Shown piece after piece: positions 24,225-31,750 of a stretch of DNA of 33,888 nt. Each line of letters begins with the position of its first letter. Position 1 is the first letter of the stretch. Below the pieces are notes generated by a model. It was not told the origin of the DNA. It made no database searches and was given only the letters and a program-made list of their open reading frames with translations. The position numbers and the translations under genes are program-made. Origin of the DNA: Lysobacteraceae bacterium (GTDB taxonomy: Bacteria > Pseudomonadota > Gammaproteobacteria > Xanthomonadales > Ahniellaceae); NCBI GenBank assembly GCA_021299185.1, contig JAJTHZ010000078.1, positions 1-33,888 of the forward strand. Reading direction: 5' to 3'.

Positions 24225-25019
24225 ATGCTCCTCGTCGACATCGGCGCCAACCTCACCCACGAAAGCTTCCGCCACGACCTGGACGCCGTGCTCGAACGGG
24301 CGCGCGAGGCCGGCGTCGCCCGGATGGTGGTCACCGGCGCCAGCGCGCAGGGCTCGGAGGACGCGCTGGCGCTCGCGCGCCGCCACCCGGGGCTGCTGTA
24401 CGCCACCGCCGGCGTGCACCCGCACCACGCCGGCGACTACAGCGCCGACACCGACACCCTGCTGCGCACGCTGGCACGCGAGCCCGAGGTGCGCGCGGTA
24501 GGCGAAGCGGGCCTCGATTACTTCCGCGACTATTCGCCGCGCGCGGCGCAGCAGTTCGCCTTCGAGCGCCAACTCGGCATCGCACTGGAGACCGGCAAGC
24601 CGCTGTTCGCCCACCAGCGCGACGCGCACGATGATTTCATGGCCATCCTGCGCCCGCTGCGCGACCGTCTGTCGCGGGTGGTGGTGCACTGCTTCACCGG
24701 CGGCCAGCGCGAGCTGTTCGAGTGCCTCGACCTCGACTGCGACATCGGCATCACCGGCTGGATCTGCGACGAGCGCCGCGGCACCCACCTGAAGGAACTC
24801 GTGCGCAACGTCCCCCCGCATCGACTGATGGTGGAGACCGACGCGCCCTACCTGCTGCCGCGCGACCTGCCGCACAAGCCGAGCCACCGGCGCAACGAGC
24901 CGATGTACTTGCCGCATGTGGCGAGGGCGGTGGCCCACGCTCGCGGAGAGGCGCTGGAAACGTTGGCGGCAACGACGACGGCGACGGCGAGGGCGTTCTT
25001 CTCGCTGCCCGAGGTCTGA
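24225..25019 (+). CDS. tatD: TatD-family metal-dependent DNase
   Basis: A 264-residue TIM-barrel hydrolase very like E. coli TatD. Matching blocks are DIGANLT at the N-terminus, TAGVHPHHAG, GEAGLDYFRDYS, FAHQRDAHDDF, VVHCFTGG, GITGWICDERRG and ETDAPYLLPRDLPHKPSHRRNEP. As in E. coli TatD, the first strand has DIGxNL instead of the HxH pair found in the YcfH and YjjV relatives. TatD is a 3'-5' exonuclease linked to DNA repair and, despite its name, is not needed for twin-arginine export; no tatABC genes are adjacent. The ATG at 24225 has no clear ribosome site but is supported by the conserved N-terminus. It ends ahead of a large palindrome at 25058-25145. Confidence 0.93.
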   Translation: MLLVDIGANLTHESFRHDLDAVLERAREAGVARMVVTGASAQGSEDALALARRHPGLLYATAGVHPHHAGDYSADTDTLLRTLAREPEVRAVGEAGLDYFRDYSPRAAQQFAFERQLGIALETGKPLFAHQRDAHDDFMAILRPLRDRLSRVVVHCFTGGQRELFECLDLDCDIGITGWICDERRGTHLKELVRNVPPHRLMVETDAPYLLPRDLPHKPSHRRNEPMYLPHVARAVAHARGEALETLAATTTATARAFFSLPEV

Positions 25020-25057
25020 GGCGGGTTCCGTGCGTGCGGCACAGTCGGACTGCTTGA

Positions 25058-25145
25058 GCGGGCCCAGGGCCCAGGGCTCAGGGCCCAGAAAAGCGCGCTT
25101 CGTAGCAGCTCTTACTGGGCCCTGAGCCCTGGGCCCTGGGCCCGC
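25058..25145. terminator. perfect 31-bp inverted repeat between convergent genes
   Basis: Arms at 25058-25088 and 25115-25145 are perfectly complementary and flank a 26-nt loop. Each arm is itself built from GGGCCCA-type heptamers (GGGCCCA, GGGCCCA, GGGCTCA, GGGCCCA). It lies between the stops of tatD (25019) and yadH (25191), the position of a bidirectional terminator. It is not of the GTGGGAGC class. Confidence 0.7.
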
Positions 25146-25190
25146 TGGAACTGCAACGGGCGCACCGAGCGCAGTGACACAGCCCGTCGC

Positions 25191-25964
25191 TCAGGACCGC
25201 ATCCCGACACCCTTGGTCAGCAACCGCAACGACACGAACGCCAGCACGACCGTGAACCCCACCATCACCGCATAGGCGATGCGCAGGTCGACGTCGGTGG
25301 TGCCCAGCAGGCCGTAGCGGAAGGCGTTGACCATGTACAGGATCGGGTTGGCGTGGCTCACCGCCTCCCAGAAGTCCGGCAGCAGGTCGACCGAATAGAA
25401 CACGCCCCCGAGGTAGGTCAGCGGGGTCAGCACGAAGGTGGGCACGATCGAGATGTCGTCGAACTTCTTCGCGTAGACCGCGTTGATGAAGCCAGCCAGC
25501 GCGAACACCGTGGCGGTGAGCACGAAGGTCGACAGCGTGATCCAGACGTGGTGGATCTGGATCCGGGTGAAGAACATCGCGATCACCAGCACGATCGCGC
25601 CCACCATCAGGCCGCGTGCCAGCGCGCCCAGCACGTAGCCGGTGAGGATCACCCACGGCGGCATCGGCGAGACCAGCATCTCCTCGACGTAGCGGCCGAA
25701 CTTGGAGCCAAAGAACGACGACACGATGTTGCCGTAGCTGTTCTGGATCACGCTCATCATGATCAGGCCCGGCACGATGTAGTCGATGTAGCGCATGCCG
25801 CCCATCTCGCCGATGCGGCTGCCGACCAGGTTGCCGAAGATCACGAAGTACAACAGCATGGTGATCGCGGGCGGGACCAGGGTCTGGCCCCAGATGCGCA
25901 TGATGCGGCGGATCTCGCGCGAGAGGATGGTGTGCAGCGCGTGCAGCCGGGCCGATGCGTGCAT
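25191..25964 (-). CDS. yadH: YadH-type ABC-2 transporter permease
   Basis: A 257-residue membrane protein with six hydrophobic helices. It matches E. coli YadH across its length: REIRRIMRIWGQTLVPPAIT, YFVIFGNLVGSRIG, YIVPGLIMMSVI, ALARGLMVG, KKFDDISIVPTFVLTPLTYL and GGVFYSVDLLP. It forms the membrane part of the exporter whose ATPase is encoded just upstream. The substrate of YadGH is not established. Its ATG lies 2 nt after the yadG stop, so the two are translationally coupled. It converges with tatD. Confidence 0.93.
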   Translation of the reverse strand: MHASARLHALHTILSREIRRIMRIWGQTLVPPAITMLLYFVIFGNLVGSRIGEMGGMRYIDYIVPGLIMMSVIQNSYGNIVSSFFGSKFGRYVEEMLVSPMPPWVILTGYVLGALARGLMVGAIVLVIAMFFTRIQIHHVWITLSTFVLTATVFALAGFINAVYAKKFDDISIVPTFVLTPLTYLGGVFYSVDLLPDFWEAVSHANPILYMVNAFRYGLLGTTDVDLRIAYAVMVGFTVVLAFVSLRLLTKGVGMRS

Positions 25965-25966
25965 GG

Positions 25967-26896
25967 TCAGGCCGCCTTGTTGCCTTCGACCAGGCGCACG
26001 AACAGCTCCTCGAGGCGGTTGGCCTTGTTGCGCATGGAGTTGATCGTGATGCCGGCGCCGGTGAGCGCGGCGAACACCGAATTGAGGTCGTGCGCGCGGC
26101 CCATGGTGGCCTCGAAGGTGCTGCCGTCGACCCGCGCCAGCGCCACGCCGGGGATCTCCGGCAGTGCGGCCGGCAGTTCCGCGGCGGCGTCGAACACGAA
26201 GGTCTCGACGTCGAGCTTAGCGATCAGCTGCTTGACCGTGGTGTGCTCGACGATCCGCCCGCGGTCGATGATCGCCACGTTGCGGCACAGCTGCTCGGCT
26301 TCCTCCAGGTAGTGGGTGGTGAGGATCACCGTGGTGCCGGCGGCGTTGATGGCGCTGACGAACTTCCACATCGAGCGGCGGATCTCGATGTCGACGCCCG
26401 CGGTGGGTTCGTCGAGGATCAGCAGCCGCGGCTCGTTGACCATCGCGCGCGCGATCATCAGGCGCCGCTTCATGCCGCCCGACAGGGTGCGCGAGGGCAC
26501 CGCGTGCTTGTCCCACAACTGCAGTTCGCGCAGGTACTTCTCCGCGCGCTCGCGGGCCAGCTTGCGCGGGATGCCGTGGAAGCCGGCCTGGTTGACCAGG
26601 ATCTCCAGCGGCGTCTCGAACTGGTTGAAGTTGAACTCCTGCGGCACCACGCCGAGCAGCGCCAGCGCGCGCTCGCGGTCGCGCTGCACGCAGTGCCCGA
26701 ACACCTCGACCCAGCCGGCGCTGGGGTTGACCAGGGTGGTGGTGATGCCGATCAGGGTCGACTTGCCCGCGCCGTTCGGCCCCAGCAGGGCGAAGAAATC
26801 GCCTTCGGCGACCTCGAGCTCGATGCCCTTCAGCGCCGCGACCCCGTTGGCATACGTCTTCTGCAAGTCGCGGACGGCGAGGGCGGGTACGGCCAT
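25967..26896 (-). CDS. yadG: YadG-type ABC transporter ATPase
   Basis: A 309-residue ATPase, one residue longer than E. coli YadG. It has Walker A GPNGAGKST (39-47), signature LSGGM (138-142), Walker B LLILDEPTAG (158-167) and an H-loop in TTHYLEEAEQLC. The last 90 residues form the small C-terminal domain typical of ABC-2 exporters. It drives YadH, encoded directly downstream. The start at 26896 (MAVPALAVRDLQKTY) is fixed by the family N-terminus; the open frame upstream is non-coding and crosses the divergent reductase gene. GGAG lies somewhat far, about 13 nt, ahead of the ATG. Confidence 0.93.
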   Translation of the reverse strand: MAVPALAVRDLQKTYANGVAALKGIELEVAEGDFFALLGPNGAGKSTLIGITTTLVNPSAGWVEVFGHCVQRDRERALALLGVVPQEFNFNQFETPLEILVNQAGFHGIPRKLARERAEKYLRELQLWDKHAVPSRTLSGGMKRRLMIARAMVNEPRLLILDEPTAGVDIEIRRSMWKFVSAINAAGTTVILTTHYLEEAEQLCRNVAIIDRGRIVEHTTVKQLIAKLDVETFVFDAAAELPAALPEIPGVALARVDGSTFEATMGRAHDLNSVFAALTGAGITINSMRNKANRLEELFVRLVEGNKAA

Positions 26897-26959
26897 GGAC
26901 GGGGGCGGCTCCGGGCGGGCGGGGCGGCCGGCGACGACGCGCCGGCCACGCGGGGCGCG

Positions 26960-26965
26960 TAGTAT
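26960..26965 (+). promoter_or_regulatory. probable -10 element of fpr
   Basis: TAGTAT is followed by AC in a GC-rich 96-nt divergent gap between yadG and fpr. It would place the transcript start about 20 nt before the fpr ATG. No convincing -35 is visible. Confidence 0.35.
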
Positions 26966-26992
26966 ACGCGGCCCCCGCACGCGCCCCGCCCC

Positions 26993-27763
26993 ATGTCCGA
27001 ACACTTCACCCTGCGCCTGGTCCGCAGCCACATGCTGGCGCCGAGCGTGCGCCACATGGCGTTCGCGCGCACCGACGGCGCGCCGCTGCGCTTCATCCCG
27101 GGGCAGTTCCTGCAGATCCACTTCGAGGACGGCGGGCGCACGCTCAAGCGCAGCTACTCGATCGCGACCTTCCATGACGACCCGGCCAATCCCGAGGGGC
27201 TGGTCGAGATCGCCGTGTCCTACGTCGAAGGCGGGGCGGCGACCCGGCTGCTGTCCGGCCTCGAGGTCGGCGGCGAGATCGCCGCCAGCGGGCCCTACGG
27301 GCGGTTCTGCCTGCACGACGCCGATGCCAACGGCCGCTACCTGCTGATCGCCACCGGCACCGGTGTCACCCCCTATCGCGCGATGCGCCCGCTGCTCGAG
27401 CAGCAGGTCGCGCAGCGCGGGATCGAGGTCGTGGTGCTGTTCGGCGCGCGCAATCCCGGCGAGGTGCTGTACGGCGCCGAGTTCCGCGCGCTGGCCGAGC
27501 GCGTGCCCGGCGTGCGCTTCATGCCCTGCCTGTCGCGCGAAGGCAGCGCCACCCCGCACCCGGACGAGCGCCGCGGCTACGTGCAGGCCGCCCTGGCCGC
27601 GCTGGCCCCGGACCCGGCGCGCGACATCGCCTACCTGTGCGGCAACCCGAACATGGTGGATGCCTGCTTCGAGGCCCTGAAGGGCCACGGCCTGCCGATC
27701 CCGCACATCCGCCGCGAAAAATACGTCTCCCCGCCCGACCCCAAGCGCGCAGCGGCGACCTGA
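26993..27763 (+). CDS. fpr: ferredoxin/flavodoxin--NADP+ reductase
   Basis: A 256-residue FAD enzyme of the bacterial FNR type. Visible are the FAD-binding RSYSIA near 53-58, the glycine-rich ASGPYGRF near 98-105, the NADP-binding GTGVTPYRAM near 122-131, and CGNPNMVD near the end. It finishes with the EKYVSP-type tail that characterises subclass I bacterial FPRs. It exchanges electrons between NADPH and ferredoxin or flavodoxin and in related bacteria supports oxidative-stress defence and Fe-S biosynthesis. A TAGTAT -10 candidate lies upstream. It is divergent from yadGH and followed by a tandem array of REP elements; it appears monocistronic. Confidence 0.9.
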   Translation: MSEHFTLRLVRSHMLAPSVRHMAFARTDGAPLRFIPGQFLQIHFEDGGRTLKRSYSIATFHDDPANPEGLVEIAVSYVEGGAATRLLSGLEVGGEIAASGPYGRFCLHDADANGRYLLIATGTGVTPYRAMRPLLEQQVAQRGIEVVVLFGARNPGEVLYGAEFRALAERVPGVRFMPCLSREGSATPHPDERRGYVQAALAALAPDPARDIAYLCGNPNMVDACFEALKGHGLPIPHIRREKYVSPPDPKRAAAT

Positions 27764-27801
27764 AGCGGCGGGCCGCGAGTACTCCGGACTTGCGGTAGGT
27801 C

Positions 27802-28125
27802 CATCGCGCTGCACGCAGCGCTCCCACAGAAAGCGCGCGCGGGCGGGGTGGGAGCCGATTCCACCGGCGACAGCCCTGCGACAAGACCACGGCCCTGTGG
27901 GAGCGGCGCGAGCGGCGCGAGCTTTTCGGGCTTGCGGCACGCCCATCGCGCTGCACGCAGCGCTCCTACAGAAAGCGTGCGCGGGCGGGGTGGGAGCCGG
28001 TTCCACCGGCGACAGCCCTGCGACAAGACCGCGCTCCCTGTGGGAGCGGCGCGTGCGCCGCGAGCTTTTCGGGCTTGCGGCACGCCCATCGCGCTGCACG
28101 CAGCGCTCCTACAGAAAGCGCGCAT
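27802..28125. repeat. 142-bp tandem array of mixed REP elements (2.3 copies)
   Basis: Units start at 27802, 27944 and 28087 with CATCGCGCTGCACGCAGCGCTCC. Each full unit holds a reversed type C element, a type D element (GTGGGAGCCG.TTCCACCGGCGAC) and a type E element (GTGGGAGCGGCGCG.GCG..GCGAGC), then TTTTCGGGCTTGCGGCACGCC. The two full units differ at scattered single positions; the third stops after 39 nt. A weaker start (ACTTGCGGTAGGTC) just left of 27802 suggests an older unit. No gene is supported in 27764-28221. Confidence 0.8.
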
Positions 28126-28148
28126 GGTGGGGCGTTCACCACGGGGAT

Positions 28149-28172
28149 TTCACGTGACTTCCGGCCCGTGAA
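28149..28172. promoter_or_regulatory. candidate operator 1 (TTCACG-N12-CGTGAA)
   Basis: A perfect 6-12-6 inverted repeat. An overlapping weaker copy, TTCACC-N12-CGTGAC, occupies 28135-28158. Together with operator 2 it sits directly upstream of the winged-helix regulator, so it is a candidate autoregulatory site. The binding protein is inferred, not shown. Confidence 0.55.
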
Positions 28173-28188
28173 CCCGTGCCTTGCAATG

Positions 28189-28212
28189 TTCACGATTGAT
28201 GCGTACCGTGAA
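28189..28212. promoter_or_regulatory. candidate operator 2 (TTCACG-N12-CGTGAA) overlapping the promoter
   Basis: A second perfect 6-12-6 inverted repeat with the same half-sites as operator 1, starting 40 bp after it. It ends 9 nt before the regulator's ATG and overlaps the likely -10 region (GAATAAT at 28210-28216), so occupancy would block transcription. No ribosome site fits between it and the ATG; a leaderless transcript is possible. Confidence 0.6.
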
Positions 28213-28221
28213 TAATCACCG

Positions 28222-28977
28222 ATGAGCCGAATCACCACCCACCGCCCCGCCGCGCCGCCGATCCCGACCGAACGGTTCATCGGGCCGGAGGAACTGCGCC
28301 TGCTGGCCGACCCCGTGCGCGAGCACCTCGTCAACGCGCTGGTGCCGCGCGCGCGCACCGTGGCCGAGGTCGCCGAGGGCCTGGGCTGCGCGCCGACCCG
28401 CCTGTATCGCCACGTGCAATTGCTGCTCGACGCCGGCCTGCTGGTGGTCGAGCGCGAGGTGAAGGTGCGCGGCGTGGTCGAGCGCCACTACCGCGCGGCG
28501 GCGCGCACCCTGCGCCTGCGGCGCCCGCAGTTCGCCGCTGCCGCCGGGGATGCGGGCATCGAGGCGATCCTGGCCTACGCGCTCGACCAGTCGCGGCGCG
28601 ACATCGCCGGCGCGGTCGCCGCGGGCCACATCGACCCCCTGCACCGCCATCCCGATCCGCGCGCCGTGCTGGCCTGGCGCTGCGTGGCCCGCGTCACCGC
28701 CGCCGAGCATGCGCGCCTGCAGAAGCGCGCCCTCGCGCTGTACAACGAAGTCGAACGCCTCGGTCGCCGCGCGGCGCCGCAGGGCGCCCTGTTCGCGCTG
28801 TCGGTCGCGCTGTTCCCCTGCGACCCGGTGGGGCAGCGCGCGCGCCGCGTCGCGAAGGCGCCCTCGGCCGGCGATCGACCGCGGGCGCGCGCCCGCGGTC
28901 CCGGCGGGAGTGGCCCGGCCACCGTCGCGCAACGCACCGTCCGCCGCACCAGCCGACACCCGAAGGAGAGCCGCTGA
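28222..28977 (+). CDS. winged-helix (ArsR-like) transcriptional regulator
   Basis: A 251-residue protein. Residues about 20-95 form an ArsR/HTH_20-type winged helix: ELRLLADPVREHLVNAL, then TVAEVAEGLGCAPTRLYRHVQLLLDAGLL with the recognition helix, and a wing ending VVERHYRAAARTL. The metal-binding Cys motif of ArsR is absent. Residues 100-200 are helical and could be the dimer or effector region. The last 40 residues are Arg/Pro-rich and look disordered. The ATG at 28222 has no Shine-Dalgarno sequence and lies just after two identical inverted repeats, suggesting autoregulation. Its stop overlaps the next start by 1 nt (TGATG), so it is translated with the M50 protease, whose level or activity it may control. 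Confidence 0.85.
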   Translation: MSRITTHRPAAPPIPTERFIGPEELRLLADPVREHLVNALVPRARTVAEVAEGLGCAPTRLYRHVQLLLDAGLLVVEREVKVRGVVERHYRAAARTLRLRRPQFAAAAGDAGIEAILAYALDQSRRDIAGAVAAGHIDPLHRHPDPRAVLAWRCVARVTAAEHARLQKRALALYNEVERLGRRAAPQGALFALSVALFPCDPVGQRARRVAKAPSAGDRPRARARGPGGSGPATVAQRTVRRTSRHPKESR

Positions 28978-30185
28978 TGGACCCGACCCCGTTTCCCGAT
29001 CCGCCGCGCGCGGACGCCGTGCCCCTGCTCAAGCGCAAGGTCACCTGGCGCGAGCTTGCCATGACCCTGGTCGGGGCCGCGCTCGGGGCCGCACTCGGCT
29101 ACGCCGGCGTCCACGCCGGCCGCGCGCTCGGCGGCGTGGAACTGAAGACGCATTTCGACCTCGACCTGCTGACCCTGCTGCTGGTGCCCGCGATGTGGCT
29201 GGTGGTGGTGATGGCCCACGAGTTCGGCCACCTGCTGGGCGGCCGGCTCGGGGGCATGCGCCCGCTGATGCTGTTCGCGGGCCCCCTGCACTTCGAGTTC
29301 GGCGCCGACGGCCGCACGCGCCTCAAGCGCAACCGCGTGCAGTCCTCGTTCGGCGGGCTGGCGGCCTGCGCACCGCGCGCGGACTCCGGGCGCGGCCAGT
29401 TCGCGCTGCTGGTCGCCGGGGGTCCGCTGGCGAGCTTCGCGCTGGCCGCCCTGCTGTGGCCGCCCGCGTTCGCGCTCGGCGGCTGGTGGGGTGGTTTGCT
29501 GCTCGCGACCGCCGGCCTGTCGGCGCTGATCGGCATCCTGACCCTGGTGCCGCTGCGCGCCGGCGGCTTCACCAGCGACGGCGGCCAGTTGCTGGGGCTG
29601 GCGCGCAACGACGCCGAGACGCTGCGCAACCTCGCGATGGCGCCGCTGCTCGCGCAGTCCTACGCCGGCGTGCGCCCGCGCGACTGGAACCCGGGCCTGC
29701 TCGACGCGGCGACCGGTGAGTCGAAGGACCCCACGCAGCGTCGCCTCGCGCAGCTGCTGCGCGCAGGCGTGGCCGAGGACCGCGGCGACTTCGAACAGGC
29801 CGACGCGCTGTGGCGCACGATCGCCGCCGGCTTCTCCGAACCCGACAGCGAAAAGGTCGCACCGGCCATGCGCGGTGCGATGGCGCTCGGCGTGGCGGCG
29901 TGGCTGGCGCACCGGCGCCGCGACGGCGCGGTCGCGCGGCGCTGGCTCGACGCGGGGCGTCGCGGCTTCAACGATCCATCCGTGCTCGCCTTCACCGAAG
30001 GCGCGGTGGCCTGGGCCGAAGGCGATGCGGCGACCGCACGGACCAAACTCGCGGAATCGCGCGCCCTGCTGCCGCGGCTGGCCGACCGGGGTGGCGCCGT
30101 GGTGCTCGCCGAGTCGATCGACGACATCGCGCGCGCGCTTGACGCGAAGATCACGCCCGCGGGGCCGGCGGCTGCACCAGCATGA
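28977..30185 (+). CDS. membrane-embedded M50 (site-2-protease-like) metalloprotease with helical C-terminal domain
   Basis: A 402-residue protein. Membrane helices lie at about 28-46, 63-80, 141-162 and 170-192. The zinc motif HEFGH is at 81-85 at the end of the second helix. GGPLASF at 148-154 resembles the AGPxxN segment of S2P proteins, and SDGGQLL at 200-206 resembles the NPxDGG segment with the third zinc ligand, Asp201. Residues from about 235 are soluble and helical with a TPR-like spacing (AGVAEDRGDFEQADALWRTI, then AMRGAMALGVAAWLAHRR and GAVAWAEGDAATARTKLAES). No PDZ domain is seen, unlike RseP. AAGGAG precedes the ATG. It probably cleaves membrane-bound proteins or peptides; the substrate is unknown. 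Confidence 0.85.
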   Translation: MDPTPFPDPPRADAVPLLKRKVTWRELAMTLVGAALGAALGYAGVHAGRALGGVELKTHFDLDLLTLLLVPAMWLVVVMAHEFGHLLGGRLGGMRPLMLFAGPLHFEFGADGRTRLKRNRVQSSFGGLAACAPRADSGRGQFALLVAGGPLASFALAALLWPPAFALGGWWGGLLLATAGLSALIGILTLVPLRAGGFTSDGGQLLGLARNDAETLRNLAMAPLLAQSYAGVRPRDWNPGLLDAATGESKDPTQRRLAQLLRAGVAEDRGDFEQADALWRTIAAGFSEPDSEKVAPAMRGAMALGVAAWLAHRRRDGAVARRWLDAGRRGFNDPSVLAFTEGAVAWAEGDAATARTKLAESRALLPRLADRGGAVVLAESIDDIARALDAKITPAGPAAAPA

Positions 30186-30279
30186 CTTCAGGCCCGCGCA
30201 TGCCACCGCATCCGTGGCACCCTGTGCACGCCGACCCTGGACGGGACGGCATCCATCCGACCGTGGGGAAGACACGATC

Positions 30280-31749
30280 ATGAGAACCTTGCTTGGTGCG
30301 GCCACGCTGCTGCTGGCCGCCGGCGCCGTCGCGCCCGCGACCGCGCGCACGCTCGGCAGCCTGGAGTTCGAGCCCTGCGGGCTCAGGTCTCCCGGCCTGC
30401 CGGTCAACATCGATGCCCAGTGCACGACACTGAAGGTGCCCGAGGACGCCTCGAAGCCCGACGGCCGGCAGATCGAACTGGCGATCGCCTGGGTGCCGAG
30501 CCGCGCCGACGAGGCGCTGCCCGACCCGGTGTTCATGCTCGCCGGCGGCCCCGGCCAGAGCGCGCGCGAGGCCTATCCGGGCGCCGCCGCCGCGTTCCGC
30601 GACCTGCGCGCGCGCCGGCACGTGATCCTGGTCGACCAGCGCGGCACCGGCGGCAGCAACCGCCTGTCGTGCACGCCGACCGAAGCCGAACTGCAGGGCG
30701 ACGCGATGGAATCGCCGGACGCGATGCGCGCGTTCGCCGCGCGCTGCCGCGAGTCGCTGTCCGACCGCGCCGACCTGCGCTTCTACACCACGTCCGAGGC
30801 GGTGGCCGACCTCGACCGCGTGCGCGCGGCGATCGGCGCCGAGCAGATCAACCTGGTCGGCATCTCCTACGGCACGCGGGTCGGGCTCGAGTACCTGCGC
30901 CGCTTCCCGGAGCGCACCCGCACCCTGGTGATCGACGGCGTGGTGCCGCCGGAACTGTTCCTCGGCAACGACCACGCGAAGAACCTAGAGGCCGCGCTGG
31001 CGCAGCACTTCGAGCGCTGCGCCAAGGACGCGACCTGCAGCGAGCGCTACGGCACGCCGCAGCGCACCCTGCAGGACCTGTTCGCGAAACTGCGCGAAGC
31101 ACCGGTCGAGGTCACCGCGCGCGACCCGGTCACCGGCGTGATGTCGACGCGCGCCTTCGGGCCCACCGAGCTGACCACCGTGGTGCGGCTGTTCTCGTAC
31201 TCACCGGGCATGGCCGCGATGCTGCCGCTGGGCCTCGCCGAGGCCGCCGCCGGCCGCTTCGACACCCTGCTCGCGCAGTCGCGCATGGTCGGCGAGGTGA
31301 TGGGCGAGACGATCTCGCTCGGCATGCATTTCTCGGTCAGTTGCGCCGAGGACGTCGACGGCCTGGTCGCCGATCCGACCGATGCCGGCACCACGCTGGG
31401 CAACGCGCTGGTCGAGGGCATCAAGGCCGCCTGCGAGGAATGGCCGCGCGGCACCACGCCCGCCGACTTCCACGCGCCGGTGAAGAGCGACGTGCCGGTG
31501 CTGCTGCTGTCGGGCGAACTCGACCCGGTGACGCCGCCGCGCTACGGCGAGCAGGTCGTCTCCCACCTGCCGAACGGCCGCCACCTCGTCGCCCGCGGCA
31601 CCGGCCACAACGCGATGCCGGCCGGCTGCATGCCCAAGCTGGTGAGCCTGTTCGTGCAGGACGCCAATGCGAAGGACCTCGACGCATCCTGCCTCGAGCG
31701 CCTCGTCGACACCCCGCCGTTCGGCGGTTTCCACGGCTGGGAGCCCTGA
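30280..31749 (+). CDS. secreted S33-family alpha/beta-hydrolase peptidase (tripeptidyl-aminopeptidase-like)
   Basis: A 489-residue protein with a signal peptide (MRTLLGAATLLLAAGAVAPATA). The hydrolase fold has an AGGPGQSA oxyanion loop near 88-95, DQRGTGGSN near 119-126, the nucleophile elbow GISYGTR with Ser196, the acid in GELDPVTPP and the His in GTGHNAMP, followed by the TAP-like C-terminal domain. Several Cys residues fit a periplasmic location. Relatives remove short N-terminal peptides or act on proline-containing peptides. The frame is open upstream, but the ATG at 30280 is chosen for its signal peptide and nearby GGGGAAG. It ends 1 nt before natA, which argues that peptide cleavage and the exporter are expressed together; a 94-nt gap separates it from the M50 gene. 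Confidence 0.9.
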   Translation: MRTLLGAATLLLAAGAVAPATARTLGSLEFEPCGLRSPGLPVNIDAQCTTLKVPEDASKPDGRQIELAIAWVPSRADEALPDPVFMLAGGPGQSAREAYPGAAAAFRDLRARRHVILVDQRGTGGSNRLSCTPTEAELQGDAMESPDAMRAFAARCRESLSDRADLRFYTTSEAVADLDRVRAAIGAEQINLVGISYGTRVGLEYLRRFPERTRTLVIDGVVPPELFLGNDHAKNLEAALAQHFERCAKDATCSERYGTPQRTLQDLFAKLREAPVEVTARDPVTGVMSTRAFGPTELTTVVRLFSYSPGMAAMLPLGLAEAAAGRFDTLLAQSRMVGEVMGETISLGMHFSVSCAEDVDGLVADPTDAGTTLGNALVEGIKAACEEWPRGTTPADFHAPVKSDVPVLLLSGELDPVTPPRYGEQVVSHLPNGRHLVARGTGHNAMPAGCMPKLVSLFVQDANAKDLDASCLERLVDTPPFGGFHGWEP

Positions 31750-31750
31750 C

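Noticed and set aside
24225-25019. tatD as evidence for a twin-arginine export operon
   Set aside because: No tatA, tatB or tatC gene is adjacent; the neighbours are a secreted protein of unknown role and yadGH.
27802-28125. Possible CRISPR array
   Set aside because: The units are 142-143 bp with no short repeat/unique spacer alternation; they are REP composites, and no cas genes are present.
29716-30279. N-terminal extension of the S33 peptidase into the M50 gene
   Set aside because: The upstream open frame is Arg/Ser/Pro-rich shadow sequence of the M50 gene; the ATG at 30280 begins a clear signal peptide.
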